Assembly (NCBI GenBank): GCA_902475645.1
Contig: CABSAH010000010.1
Span: forward strand, 1-20,691
Direction: 5' to 3'
Length of the DNA stretch: 20,691 nucleotides
From: an uncultured Christensenellaceae bacterium
Lineage (GTDB): Bacteria > Bacillota > Clostridia > Christensenellales > CAG-138
The stretch's first letter is position 1; every line of letters begins with the position of its first letter. The position numbers were made by a program, and so were the translations under genes. This document shows, one piece after another, positions 6,191 to 13,871 of this stretch. Below the pieces are notes generated by a model, which made no database searches, was not told the DNA's origin, and worked only from the letters and a program-made list of their open reading frames with translations.

Positions 6191-8965
6191 CTATCCTCCC
6201 CAGCCGCTGCTTGTGCCGCCTACCGTAACGCTTGCCGGGGGCGGATATTGGGAGCTTATAACGCCGTAATTATATTTGAGCTTTTCGTAGTAGCTTTGTA
6301 TAAAGCCATGCCCGCCGGACGAAGCAAGGTAGCTTTCAAGCTGCGTTATCCCGCTTTCAAGCGTTGCCCTGTCCGTAGCCGGCAAATTCTGAACCTTTGC
6401 AAGATAGTCCCTTACCGTGGCTATAAGGTTCTTTGCGTCATCCTCGGTATTTCCGCCGAAAAGTCCGCCCCCGCCCCAGCTTGAATAATGCACGCTGCAC
6501 ATGCCGCCTGCCGTATACGTTCCGTATTCCGCCACAGGAACATCGGTATACACTATATTTGGCAGATATTTAATGAGTATCAGCGGGTCGTATTTCCTAT
6601 ACCGCGATGTTGAGGAAATAAGCGCGATGCTTTGATAGCGTATTCCCTCCGCAGGGCAATATGCCCCCGCAGCCTGACCGGATGCAGAGCATATTCCGGC
6701 AAGCACATGCATATCGCAAGTTTCAACGGGTACGCTGTCTCCCGCAAACCAATCCGTAACAGGAACATGGCCAGATGCATCAAACGTGCAGGCTTCCGTT
6801 GCAAGCTTGCCGCTTAGCGAACACACCGTGCGCCGCACGAGGCCGAGCTCAATGGGCGAAGCATCTATTATCTGCTTATCGGGCAGCCCGTTCAATATTT
6901 GCTTCATAAATTCCCGCCATATGGGTGCGGCTACCTTGCCGCCGGTGGAGCCCTTGGGCAGCTTGTGTTCGTATTTATCCGGCCCTACCCATACCACGGC
7001 CGTATAATATCCCGTCATTCCGGCAAAATATGCGCTGCCGTAATCGGAATTTGTACCGGTTTTGCCCGCAACCGTCATCCCCTTAATTTTGGCCGATGTA
7101 CCCGTGCCGCTTTCCACGGCTTCGTGCAGTATGTCAACAAGCATATAGGCGGTAGTGGGCTTAAACACCTGCTGTTCCGTCCTAAGCTTTGATGAATCCA
7201 GTATCACCTTGCCGTTTTGGTCTATAACGCGGCTGAAGGATACGGGCTTTATATACTTGCCCTCGTTGGCTATTGCGGCATACGCGCCCGCCATCTCTAT
7301 CGGCGTTATGCCCATTGCGCCCAGCGCAAGGCCGCTGCCCGTTGCCTTTATTCTGGACGGGTCAACGCCAAGCTTTGCCAAGTAATCCGCCGCCGTTTGC
7401 AGCGAAACATCCTCAAGCAGCGTTCTTGCGGCCGCCACGTTGAGCGAGGATACAACGCCGCGCCGCAAGGTGATTATGCCTTCGTATTTTTCCGAACCTA
7501 TTGCGGGATATCCCGTTTCGGTATCCCACCCCGCTATCGGATCCGGAATATTCACCACGGCTGACGCCGGCGACAGTCCCAAGTCGAGCGCGGGGCCGTA
7601 TACGCTAAGCGGCTTTATGCTTGAGCCAACCTCCGTGGCGCTTTGATACGCCCTGTTCCAGCCCTTTCTTATCTCCGGCGCTTCGCGTCCGCCTACTATT
7701 GCCCTAAGCTCGCCCGTTTTTTGGTCTATAACAACCGCTGCGGCCTGTGGAAGCTTATCCTCCTCCACCGCCCCCGCGACCTCCGGATAATTATCCCATG
7801 TGGCAAGCGTGTTCTGAACAATGTGCTGCATATCCGTATCAACAGTAAGGTATATCGAATATCCGCCGCGGCTAAGCTCGCTTTCTATTGCGGAGCGGTT
7901 GGCGGACGTATCGAGCAGCCCGCGTTCCTCCAGCAGATAATCCTCAATATCCCTTATGGCGTATTCAACAAAGTAGAGCATATCGTTCACCTTGCTGCTC
8001 TGCCGCTTTTCGATTATATACACCTTATCGTTAAGCGCGGTATGCATCTGTTCGCGCGTTATGAAGCCCGCCTGATACATGCGCTTTATTACCGTATCCG
8101 TGCGCGAATTGGTAATATCCATCTTGTTCTGCCCGGCCTTTTCGCCCGTGGTATATGTGCGCGAATATGTATTGCGCCTTGGGTCATAGTTATTGGGGCC
8201 TTTTATCATTCCGGCAAGCATTGCACATTCGCGTATGCTCAATTCCGAAAGCTCCTTGCCGAAGTAATCCTTTGCCGCGGCCTTCATGCCGTAATTGGAC
8301 TGGCCAAGGTAAACGTCGTTAAGATAAGCTTCCAGTATCTCGTCCTTATCCATTTCGCCCTCGACCTGGATAGCAAGGTATGCTTCCTGTATTTTTCTGC
8401 GGTAGCTTACCTCGCTCGTAAGCAGCTTGTTCTTAACAAGCTGCTGGGTAAGCGTGCTTCCGCCCGCATCGCTCGATGCGCTGAGCGACCCTACCACCGC
8501 CGCGAACAGCCGCTTGTAATCCACGCCGCCGTGCCTATAAAACCTTACGTCCTCAACGGCTATAACGGCGTTTTTAAGCATATCCGGCACAGCCGCTATA
8601 TCCACCCAGTCGCGGTATTCGTAGCCGGCGAAGGTGGAAATAAGCTTGCCGTTCATGTCGTATATATACGATGTCCTGTCGCTTTTGGTAAGCTTGCTTA
8701 CGTCAAGCTCCGGCGTAGTGTCAATGTAAGCCTTGGCAACGCCAAGCACCAGCCCAAACCCCGCGCAGCACAAAAGCAGCACGCCTATAAGCATAAACTT
8801 GCATGTTGTGAAAAACACGCTGAGAACAAAGGGCCTATTGCCCTTGCGCTCAACAAACAGCTCCTCGGCTTCATGCGCACCGCGGCGCGTGCTTGCAGAA
8901 TGCACGAATGCGCTTGTCACGCGGGAGCGGATATTGCCGAACACCTCTTTCATCCTTTCTTTCAT
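6191..8965 (-). CDS. Class A penicillin-binding protein (glycosyltransferase/transpeptidase)
   Basis: This is a bifunctional peptidoglycan synthase of 924 residues that polymerises lipid II and cross-links the glycan strands outside the membrane. A basic cytoplasmic tail leads into one membrane helix at about 46-78. The GT51 domain follows: AVEDVRFYRHGG, with catalytic Glu138, then GGSTLTQQLVKN at 168-179 and EILEAYLNDVYLG at 209-221. The transpeptidase domain has SSIK at 448-451, SLN at 507-509 and KTGT at 635-638. About 230 further residues form a Cys-containing tail (six cysteines) ending in a Gly/Ser-rich WGG. The ATG at 8965 is used; a Met five codons later has its AAAGG directly abutting it. 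This first gene of the operon follows a clear SigA promoter. Confidence 0.95.
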   Translation of the reverse strand: MKERMKEVFGNIRSRVTSAFVHSASTRRGAHEAEELFVERKGNRPFVLSVFFTTCKFMLIGVLLLCCAGFGLVLGVAKAYIDTTPELDVSKLTKSDRTSYIYDMNGKLISTFAGYEYRDWVDIAAVPDMLKNAVIAVEDVRFYRHGGVDYKRLFAAVVGSLSASSDAGGSTLTQQLVKNKLLTSEVSYRRKIQEAYLAIQVEGEMDKDEILEAYLNDVYLGQSNYGMKAAAKDYFGKELSELSIRECAMLAGMIKGPNNYDPRRNTYSRTYTTGEKAGQNKMDITNSRTDTVIKRMYQAGFITREQMHTALNDKVYIIEKRQSSKVNDMLYFVEYAIRDIEDYLLEERGLLDTSANRSAIESELSRGGYSIYLTVDTDMQHIVQNTLATWDNYPEVAGAVEEDKLPQAAAVVIDQKTGELRAIVGGREAPEIRKGWNRAYQSATEVGSSIKPLSVYGPALDLGLSPASAVVNIPDPIAGWDTETGYPAIGSEKYEGIITLRRGVVSSLNVAAARTLLEDVSLQTAADYLAKLGVDPSRIKATGSGLALGAMGITPIEMAGAYAAIANEGKYIKPVSFSRVIDQNGKVILDSSKLRTEQQVFKPTTAYMLVDILHEAVESGTGTSAKIKGMTVAGKTGTNSDYGSAYFAGMTGYYTAVVWVGPDKYEHKLPKGSTGGKVAAPIWREFMKQILNGLPDKQIIDASPIELGLVRRTVCSLSGKLATEACTFDASGHVPVTDWFAGDSVPVETCDMHVLAGICSASGQAAGAYCPAEGIRYQSIALISSTSRYRKYDPLILIKYLPNIVYTDVPVAEYGTYTAGGMCSVHYSSWGGGGLFGGNTEDDAKNLIATVRDYLAKVQNLPATDRATLESGITQLESYLASSGGHGFIQSYYEKLKYNYGVISSQYPPPASVTVGGTSSGWGG

Positions 8966-9004
8966 CTATATACAATCCGCCTATTATCCTTTATTGATTC
9001 GCTT

Positions 9005-9033
9005 ATTATATCATTTTTGCTTCTAAGGCTCAA
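9005..9033 (-). promoter_or_regulatory. SigA promoter of the PBP operon
   Basis: On the minus strand, TTGAGC (9033-9028) is followed by a 17-base spacer and then a perfect TATAAT (9010-9005). Transcription should start near 8998, about 33 bases before the PBP ATG. The spacing and -10 box are ideal; the -35 box matches 4 of 6 positions of TTGACA. Confidence 0.75.
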
Positions 9034-9108
9034 TACTTAGGGTAAGCTGCATATGCTGAATTAACACGGCAGCCATAATTTGAAATAAAAGGAGGATATG
9101 CAGTTGCC

Positions 9109-9792
9109 ATGGAAACCACCCCTGCATTAAGGAAAAACCGGCGCGCATTAAGGCGCACGCTGATATGCGTAGGCGCGGCGGCGGTATTGATAGCCGCCCT
9201 GCTTTCGTGGCTTGGCGCAAACATGCGCAGCGCAATGAGCGCCCTTGCCGCCGCAAGGATACGCTCCGTTGCGGCAAAGGCCATGAACGACGCAATACTC
9301 GACACCATGCAGCAGGACGAGAACTATACCGAGCTTCTGCACATACGCGAAAACGGCAGCAAGGTATATATGGTGCAGGCCGACCCGCGCCAGATGAACC
9401 TTTTGAGCGCGCAGTGCGCGGAGGCTGCACAGCAGCGCATAGCCGCCCTTGGCGAGCAGGGCATAGCAATTCCGCTCGGCACCATAACGGGCATTTCGTT
9501 CCTTTCCGGCAAGGGGCCTGCGATACACGTTTCATATACGCCCGCAGGCAGCATACAGAGCCGATTTTCATCGGAATTTACGTCGTCGGGCATAAATCAA
9601 ACCCTGTACAGGGTCAATATAAAGCTTACGGCAAGCATTCAGCTTATTATGCCGGGCGTATATGAGCTTATTCAGGTCAGCACGGAGGCTGCCATAGCCG
9701 AAAATATAATTGCGGGCGAGGTTCCGCAGGTTTACACAAACGTTGCAAGCGAGGAGGATATGCTGAACCTCATTCCTACGGATCTGCCCTAA
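9109..9792 (+). CDS. yunB: Sporulation protein YunB
   Basis: This 227-residue protein has one N-terminal membrane helix (about 17-38) and an extracytoplasmic domain. YunB family hallmarks are present: a helix with AKAMNDAI near 57-64, IPLGTITG, a GPAIHVSY-PAGS strand, the GINQTLYRV motif, and a closing AENIIAGEVPQVY. In Bacillus subtilis, yunB belongs to the mother-cell (SigE) regulon and is needed for normal spore formation; its molecular role is unknown. GGAGG lies 13 bases before the ATG, longer than usual, and there is no other in-frame start near it. The gene diverges from the PBP operon. I could not find a convincing SigE promoter; CATAATTT at 9074 has no properly spaced -35 partner. 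Confidence 0.9.
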   Translation: METTPALRKNRRALRRTLICVGAAAVLIAALLSWLGANMRSAMSALAAARIRSVAAKAMNDAILDTMQQDENYTELLHIRENGSKVYMVQADPRQMNLLSAQCAEAAQQRIAALGEQGIAIPLGTITGISFLSGKGPAIHVSYTPAGSIQSRFSSEFTSSGINQTLYRVNIKLTASIQLIMPGVYELIQVSTEAAIAENIIAGEVPQVYTNVASEEDMLNLIPTDLP

Positions 9793-9828
9793 TTTACATT
9801 TTATACATAGCAATTACGCCCGTTTTTA

Positions 9829-9837
9829 TGCTATAAT
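9829..9837 (+). promoter_or_regulatory. Extended -10 promoter directly abutting the start codon
   Basis: TGCTATAAT is a perfect extended -10 element (TGn plus TATAAT). Its last base lies six bases before the ATG at 9844, so the expected +1 falls on or beside the A of the start codon. No Shine-Dalgarno sequence fits between them. The -35 position (AGCAAT) is poor, which extended -10 promoters tolerate. Confidence 0.6.
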
Positions 9838-9843
9838 CACCAT

Positions 9844-10644
9844 ATGAAAAAGCTGATTTGTACAATATTGATATTATGCATGGCGTTTATGGGTGCTGTG
9901 GCGTATGCCGACCCCACGCCTTCGTCTGCGCCGGAGCAGACCGATTCATATTCGGGCGGGCTGATAAGCTACGGCATAACGGGTGAAACGGTGGTGCGCA
10001 TACAGCTGAGGCTGAGGGAGCTTGGGTATTTCAACTTTAAGCCCACGGGCAGCTTCCAGAACATGACCGTTGAAGCCACAAAGCGTTTTCAGCAAAAGCA
10101 GGTGGACAGCCAGGGTCAGCCCATTATGAGCGACGGCACGGTTGGCGCGCAGTCCATGGGTCTGCTGTTTTCACATAGGGTGCAGCGCGCGGACATTGCC
10201 GCCAAAATACCCATAGGCAAGCAGCTAAGCGGGGACGCCGCGCAAACGGGCGAGCTGATGGAATGGAGCGCGGTAAAGGATATGCTGTCGGTAGGCTCTG
10301 CCTACACCATAACGGACTATAACACGGGTACAACGTTCACAATGGTATATACCGGCGGCGAAGGCCATGCGGAGGTTGAATGCCGCACGGCAGCCGATAC
10401 CGCGGTTTATCTTGAAACGTTCGGCGGCGAATTCAATTATTCAAAGCGCCCGGTAATAGTTGCCATAGGCTCAAGCAACGTTGCGGCATCGCTTCAGGGG
10501 CAGCCGCATGGCGAGGATACCGTTGCCGCAAACGAGATGGACGGTCATGCCTGCCTGTATTTCTCCTCCTCAACCTCCCATGTGGCGTCGCTGCCTGATG
10601 TTGAACATCAGGCGCAGGTATACAAGGCCGCAGGAAGAAACTGA
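9844..10644 (+). CDS. Secreted peptidoglycan-binding protein, paralogue of the 4424-5578 protein
   Basis: This 266-residue exported protein has a signal peptide (about 1-22, ending AYA-DP). A peptidoglycan-binding type 1 domain follows at about 39-109 (TGETVVRIQLRLRELGYF ... DGTVGAQSMGLLF). The C-terminal domain, about 142-262, aligns along its whole length with the C-terminus of the protein at 4424. Shared landmarks are TITD-TG, GEGHAEVE, DTA, KRPVIV, VAAS, QPHG, GHACLYF, TSH and a final EHQAQVY. His222, His235, Cys237, His246 and His255 match His and Cys residues in the paralogue. The reaction is unknown; a cell-wall role is inferred from export and wall binding. No ribosome site precedes the ATG, consistent with a leaderless message. 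Confidence 0.85.
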   Translation: MKKLICTILILCMAFMGAVAYADPTPSSAPEQTDSYSGGLISYGITGETVVRIQLRLRELGYFNFKPTGSFQNMTVEATKRFQQKQVDSQGQPIMSDGTVGAQSMGLLFSHRVQRADIAAKIPIGKQLSGDAAQTGELMEWSAVKDMLSVGSAYTITDYNTGTTFTMVYTGGEGHAEVECRTAADTAVYLETFGGEFNYSKRPVIVAIGSSNVAASLQGQPHGEDTVAANEMDGHACLYFSSSTSHVASLPDVEHQAQVYKAAGRN

Positions 10645-10670
10645 AAAAGCCGCCGTTTGCATACGGCGAC
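10644..10670 (-). terminator. Intrinsic terminator of the MBL-fold gene
   Basis: On the minus strand, GTCGCCGT and ACGGCGGC form a stem of at least six perfect G/C-rich pairs around ATGCAA, followed by TTTTT. It lies 31 bases after the MBL stop codon. On the plus strand no T-run follows, so it works in one direction only. Confidence 0.75.
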
Positions 10671-10701
10671 CTTACCATCAGTTGACAATCTAAAGCTGCT
10701 C

Positions 10702-11445
10702 TCATATGGGGTAGCTTTTGAATTCCTCCGCAAGCACGGCCTTGGGGAATGCCGCACGTACCTGACGCATAAGCTCGCCGTGATCCGTGCGCCCGCCCCA
10801 AAGATGGCTGCACAGCAGCATATCCACATTCGCTGCGGCGGCAAGATTGCCCGCCTGCGCCGCGCTCAAATGCGCCGCTATCGGCCTTGTGCCAAGCTCC
10901 TCATTCAGATAGCATACATCCGCAAGCAGCATATCCGCCCCGCTTGCAATATCCACCATATCGTGCCGCATACCCGTATCGCCCGTATAGACCAAGCGCT
11001 TGCCGCCGTATTCAACGCATATTGCATAGCTTTCTACCGGATGCGTCACACGATGAAACGTAAACGTTATGCCTTCGTATTTAAGCTTTGCGCCGTCCTT
11101 AATGGCCGTAATATCGAATACGCCGCTGCCGCTGAGCAGCCTGTACTCCTCCCGCGGTTCGGCGGGCGCAATTACGGGCACGGGCGGCAGGCGGCACAGC
11201 GAACGCGCGCCCAACTGCTCCAGCGCATAGCGGAATATGAGCATATCCGCCATATGGTCGCTGTGCAGATGGCTAAGTACCACCGCATCAATATTAAGCT
11301 TAGGCAGCAACCCGTACAGCCGCGAGAAAATGCCGTTCCCAAAATCCAGCATTATATTCTTGCCGCCGCATTTCAAAAGATAGCCCGAGCAGGCCTCCCC
11401 CGGCGCGGGAAACGGGCCGCAGCGACCCAAAACAGTCAATTCCAT
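10702..11445 (-). CDS. MBL-fold metallo-hydrolase (YhfI-like)
   Basis: This is a 247-residue cytoplasmic metallo-beta-lactamase-fold protein with no signal peptide. It carries the full two-metal ligand set: HLHSDH at 59-64, His135 in VTHPVES, Asp156 in YTGDTGM and His214 in CSHLW, with HLSA at 192-195. Overall length and motif order resemble Bacillus YhfI and RNase Z-like phosphodiesterases, but the substrate cannot be told from sequence. The ATG at 11445 follows GAAAGG by eight bases. The gene is a single unit with its own promoter and terminator, between two plus-strand sporulation-related loci. Confidence 0.9.
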   Translation of the reverse strand: MELTVLGRCGPFPAPGEACSGYLLKCGGKNIMLDFGNGIFSRLYGLLPKLNIDAVVLSHLHSDHMADMLIFRYALEQLGARSLCRLPPVPVIAPAEPREEYRLLSGSGVFDITAIKDGAKLKYEGITFTFHRVTHPVESYAICVEYGGKRLVYTGDTGMRHDMVDIASGADMLLADVCYLNEELGTRPIAAHLSAAQAGNLAAAANVDMLLCSHLWGGRTDHGELMRQVRAAFPKAVLAEEFKSYPI

Positions 11446-11470
11446 AGCATTTACCTTTCAAAACAAAATA

Positions 11471-11500
11471 ATTATATCAACGCTGTCCTTATTATGCGAA
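11471..11500 (-). promoter_or_regulatory. SigA promoter of the MBL-fold gene
   Basis: On the minus strand, TTCGCA (11500-11495) is followed by an 18-base spacer and a perfect TATAAT (11476-11471). The -10 box lies 25 bases before the ATG. The rest of the 239-base gap (11446-11684) holds the spoIIA promoter region and no gene that I can see. Confidence 0.6.
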
Positions 11501-11581
11501 CAGCGGCCTGTTGCTATGCGGAAATTATACATCAATGCGCACATGCGCGGAAAGAAAAACATTTTTTACAAAATTAGCGCA

Positions 11582-11593
11582 TAAGCGACAAAA
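11582..11593 (-). promoter_or_regulatory. Possible Spo0A box upstream of spoIIA
   Basis: Read on the minus strand this is TTTTGTCGCTTA. The Spo0A box is TGTCGAA, usually preceded by T's, so five of seven core positions match. It lies 17 bases upstream of the SigH-like -35 box, where an activator site would fit; Spo0A activates spoIIA in Bacillus. A second TTGTCGCG occurs downstream of the promoter. Confidence 0.3.
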
Positions 11594-11609
11594 CAAGTGG
11601 AAATAATAT

Positions 11610-11637
11610 GCAGGAATAAACGCGGCGGATATAGAAA
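11610..11637 (+). promoter_or_regulatory. SigH-type promoter of the spoIIA operon
   Basis: GCAGGAATA (11610-11618) matches the SigH -35 consensus RnAGGAWWW at every position. After 12 bases, ATAGAAA (11631-11637) matches the -10 consensus RnnGAAT in all but the last base. The spoIIA operon is SigH-dependent in Bacillus, so both sequence and position agree. The predicted start is about 40 bases before spoIIAA. Confidence 0.75.
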
Positions 11638-11684
11638 ACCCAACCGCGCGACAAGCAAACGATTTACGCAAAGGAGGAAGCGCC

Positions 11685-11996
11685 ATGCAGATGGAAATTG
11701 AAGCGGCGGGAGATAGGCTTACCGCACGCATAAAGGGCGAGCTGGATCACCACAGCGCCGCGCAGGCACGCGCACAGTTGGATGCGCTGCTGACGGATGA
11801 AAGGATACGGGAGCTGAGATTGGACCTTAGTGGGCTTACGTTTATGGATAGCTCCGGCTTGGGCGTTATACTGGGCCGATACAGGGTTATTGCCGGAAGG
11901 GGCGGCCGTATGCTTATAGGCGGAGCCAACCGCGCGATAGACCGCATACTGCGCATGGCAGGCATATACACGCTAACAGAGCAGATGGATATATAG
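11685..11996 (+). CDS. spoIIAA: Anti-sigma F factor antagonist SpoIIAA
   Basis: This is a 103-residue single STAS domain. In the forespore, unphosphorylated SpoIIAA binds SpoIIAB and frees SigF; SpoIIAB inactivates it by phosphorylating one serine. The GELDHHSAAQ segment at 18-27 and FMDSSGLGVILGRY at 53-66 are diagnostic. Ser56 corresponds to the phosphorylated Ser58 of Bacillus subtilis. The length is slightly short of the Bacillus protein, with a trimmed C-terminus. AAGGAGG sits seven bases before the ATG. It is the first gene of the operon; no dacF precedes it. Confidence 0.96.
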   Translation: MQMEIEAAGDRLTARIKGELDHHSAAQARAQLDALLTDERIRELRLDLSGLTFMDSSGLGVILGRYRVIAGRGGRMLIGGANRAIDRILRMAGIYTLTEQMDI

Positions 11997-12008
11997 GGGG
12001 AGAGAACG

Positions 12009-12446
12009 ATGGTAAGCAACGAGATGAGCATAACTTTTCCTGCGCTTTCGCGCAACGAAGCCTTTGCCAGAAGCGTGGCGGCGGCGTTCATGGTGCAGCT
12101 TGACCCAACTATTGAGGAGCTGACGGACGTGCGCACAGCCGTGAGCGAGGCCGTAACGAACGCCATAATACACGGCTATTCGCAAAAGGGCGGCACGGTG
12201 CGCATGGATTGCAGCATAGACGGGGATTTATTCACGGCAACCGTTACCGATGCCGGACGCGGGATAGCGGACATAGAGCAGGCCATGCAGCCGTTTTTCA
12301 CCAGCGCGCCCGACCTTGAACGCAGCGGCATGGGCTTTTGCGTTATGCAGGCGTTTATGGACAGCGTGGACGTAAAAAGCACGCCCGGAGAAGGCACAAG
12401 GGTGACAATGACAAAAAGAATAGGCCTGGTGAGGGCCGATGGATGA
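12009..12446 (+). CDS. spoIIAB: Anti-sigma F factor and SpoIIAA kinase SpoIIAB
   Basis: This is a 145-residue GHKL-type ATPase and serine kinase that holds SigF inactive before the septum forms and phosphorylates SpoIIAA. The N-box is SEAVTNAIIHGY at 46-57, the G1 box DAGRGI at 81-86, and the ATP-lid/G2 segment ERSGMGF at 104-110. The length is standard for the family. A GGGGAGAG site begins immediately after the spoIIAA stop, with the ATG 12 bases past that stop. Its last eight bases overlap sigF. Confidence 0.96.
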   Translation: MVSNEMSITFPALSRNEAFARSVAAAFMVQLDPTIEELTDVRTAVSEAVTNAIIHGYSQKGGTVRMDCSIDGDLFTATVTDAGRGIADIEQAMQPFFTSAPDLERSGMGFCVMQAFMDSVDVKSTPGEGTRVTMTKRIGLVRADG

Positions 12447-13188
12447 GCGGCAATTAACCACGAACGAACGGTTTTCCTCCGCATTGACGCGCACGCTTAT
12501 AAGCCGCGCGCAGCAGGGCGACGAGGAGGCAAAGGAACAGTTGGTAACCATGAACGCGCCGCTTGTGAAAAGCGTTGCAAAGCGGTTCATGAACCGCGCC
12601 ATAGAGTACGACGACCTTTATCAGATAGGCTGCATGGGGCTTATAAAAGCCATTGGGCGTTTTAATCTCGACCTTGACGTGAGGTTTTCAACATATGCCG
12701 TGCCGATGATAGCAGGTGAAATCAAGCGCTTCTTGCGCGACGATGGTATGATAAAGGTAAGCCGCTCGCTGAAAGAATTGGCTGCACGGGCGGCGGCGGT
12801 GCGCGAAAGGCTGATAGACGCGTACGCGCGCGAACCGAGCGTTGCCGAAATTGCGGCGGAGCTGGGCGTTGACGCGGAGGACGTGGCGGAGGCGCTTGAA
12901 GCGGCGCGGCCTTATGCATCCATATACGAGCCTGCATACGGCGCGGATAGCGACGCGCTGCTGCTGGATACCGTGGGCGGCACATGCGCAGAGCTTGAAA
13001 GCGCAACCGACCGCGTGGCGCTGAAGGAGCTGCTGAGTACGCTTTCCGCAAGGGAGCGCACAATAATCACGCTTAGATATTTTTCGGATAAAACGCAGAC
13101 GCAGGTTGCAAAGCTGCTCGGAATATCGCAGGTGCAGGTATCGCGGCTTGAAAACGCGATATTGCAGCGGTTAAGAAGGCTGATATAG
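12439..13188 (+). CDS. sigF: Forespore RNA polymerase sigma factor SigF
   Basis: This is a 249-residue SigB/SigF/SigG-type sigma factor that directs early forespore transcription. Region 2 includes DDLYQIGCMGLIKAI at 58-72 and FSTYAVPMIAGEIKR at 83-97. Region 3 lies at about 108-165, and region 4 ends with the helix-turn-helix TQVAKLLGISQVQVSRLE at 221-238. The order after spoIIAA and spoIIAB separates it from SigG. The ATG overlaps the spoIIAB stop (ATGGATGA), so translation is coupled and sigma and anti-sigma are made in step. The transcript ends at the hairpin directly after the stop. No spoVA genes follow, unlike in Bacillus. Confidence 0.95.
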   Translation: MDERQLTTNERFSSALTRTLISRAQQGDEEAKEQLVTMNAPLVKSVAKRFMNRAIEYDDLYQIGCMGLIKAIGRFNLDLDVRFSTYAVPMIAGEIKRFLRDDGMIKVSRSLKELAARAAAVRERLIDAYAREPSVAEIAAELGVDAEDVAEALEAARPYASIYEPAYGADSDALLLDTVGGTCAELESATDRVALKELLSTLSARERTIITLRYFSDKTQTQVAKLLGISQVQVSRLENAILQRLRRLI

Positions 13189-13189
13189 C

Positions 13190-13227
13190 AAAAAGGGACT
13201 GCTTCGAGTTGAACACAGTCCCTTTTT
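13190..13227. terminator. Bidirectional intrinsic terminator
   Basis: AAAAAGGGACTG (13190-13201) and CAGTCCCTTTTT (13216-13227) form a perfect 12-bp stem around a 14-base loop, with A-runs and T-runs on the correct sides for both strands. It ends sigF (+) and the zinc-ribbon gene at 13238 (-). Confidence 0.92.
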
Positions 13228-13237
13228 ATCAGCCATG

Positions 13238-13831
13238 CTATCTTCTAAGCGCTTTGGGCTTAGAAAGTATTTCGCTGTAAAGTATGCCCTGTATTATTAT
13301 TTCGCGGTCGGCCATATCAACGGCGTAAGCCTTATGCTGCTCCGTGCCGGAATATGCATCCTCAATTTCGGTATAAAGCTCATCGCATTTAACCGTATCG
13401 CCGAATATGCTTGATTCCGTATGGCTGTGGCTCGATTCGGTCATCGGCTTTACAACGTGCTTCAGCGAAGGCTTGGGCATGTTTTCCCGCGCGAGCGGCT
13501 GGCGTTTCAGCCCTCCCCCGCCTTCAACGGACATGCCCTCGCTTGAAGCATAGTTCATGCTACCGTTCATTGCATACGCCGTGCCGCATTGACGGCAGAA
13601 TTTGCTGCTTGCCGCGTTGGTATAGCCGCAGGAGCACGTCCACGCTCCATGCTGCACAGAGCCCGGTGCGCCCGGCCGCCTCGGTGCGTTAAACGCCGCC
13701 TGCCTTTCGGCCGCCGCCACATTATCGTTCAGCTTCTTTTGCCGCTGAGCCTGCTGCTCCGCTTTTTTCTTTTTGGCAATCGAAGCATATATCAGCCAAG
13801 CTATCGCAATTATTATAAATATGCCTTGCAT
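13238..13831 (-). CDS. Membrane-anchored zinc-ribbon protein
   Basis: This is a 197-residue protein of no family I can name. A membrane helix occupies about residues 3-19, followed by a highly basic segment (AKKKKAEQQAQRQKK), so the bulk is probably cytoplasmic. A zinc ribbon follows with Cys66, Cys68, Cys79 and Cys82 (WTCSCGY ... FCRQCG). The middle is Gly/Ser/Pro-rich and looks disordered. The C-terminal 60 residues are more regular (KCDELYTEIEDAYSG, then two hydrophobic strands). AAGGAGGG lies seven bases before the ATG. It is 40 bases after floA on the same strand, so it is probably the last gene of the nfeD-floA transcript and may work with the flotillin. Confidence 0.8.
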   Translation of the reverse strand: MQGIFIIIAIAWLIYASIAKKKKAEQQAQRQKKLNDNVAAAERQAAFNAPRRPGAPGSVQHGAWTCSCGYTNAASSKFCRQCGTAYAMNGSMNYASSEGMSVEGGGGLKRQPLARENMPKPSLKHVVKPMTESSHSHTESSIFGDTVKCDELYTEIEDAYSGTEQHKAYAVDMADREIIIQGILYSEILSKPKALRR

Positions 13832-13871
13832 GGCCTATCCCTCCTTTCCGTTGAGGTATAAAGAGAGCCGC

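Noticed and set aside
7643..9040. A 465-codon open frame on the plus strand opposite the PBP gene
   Set aside because: It lies wholly opposite a PBP with intact catalytic motifs, has no ribosome site and no recognisable domain. It is a by-product of the codon bias of the real gene.
9098..9130. A ten-codon upstream ORF (ATG at 9098) overlapping the yunB start
   Set aside because: Its ATG is only two bases from GGAGG, too close for normal initiation. It may just reflect the long spacer of yunB, although it could be tested as a coupling leader.
10657..11577. A 306-codon plus-strand frame opposite the MBL-fold gene
   Set aside because: It crosses the MBL terminator and promoter, and its protein is Arg/His/Ala-rich without any domain. 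The MBL protein has all its metal ligands.
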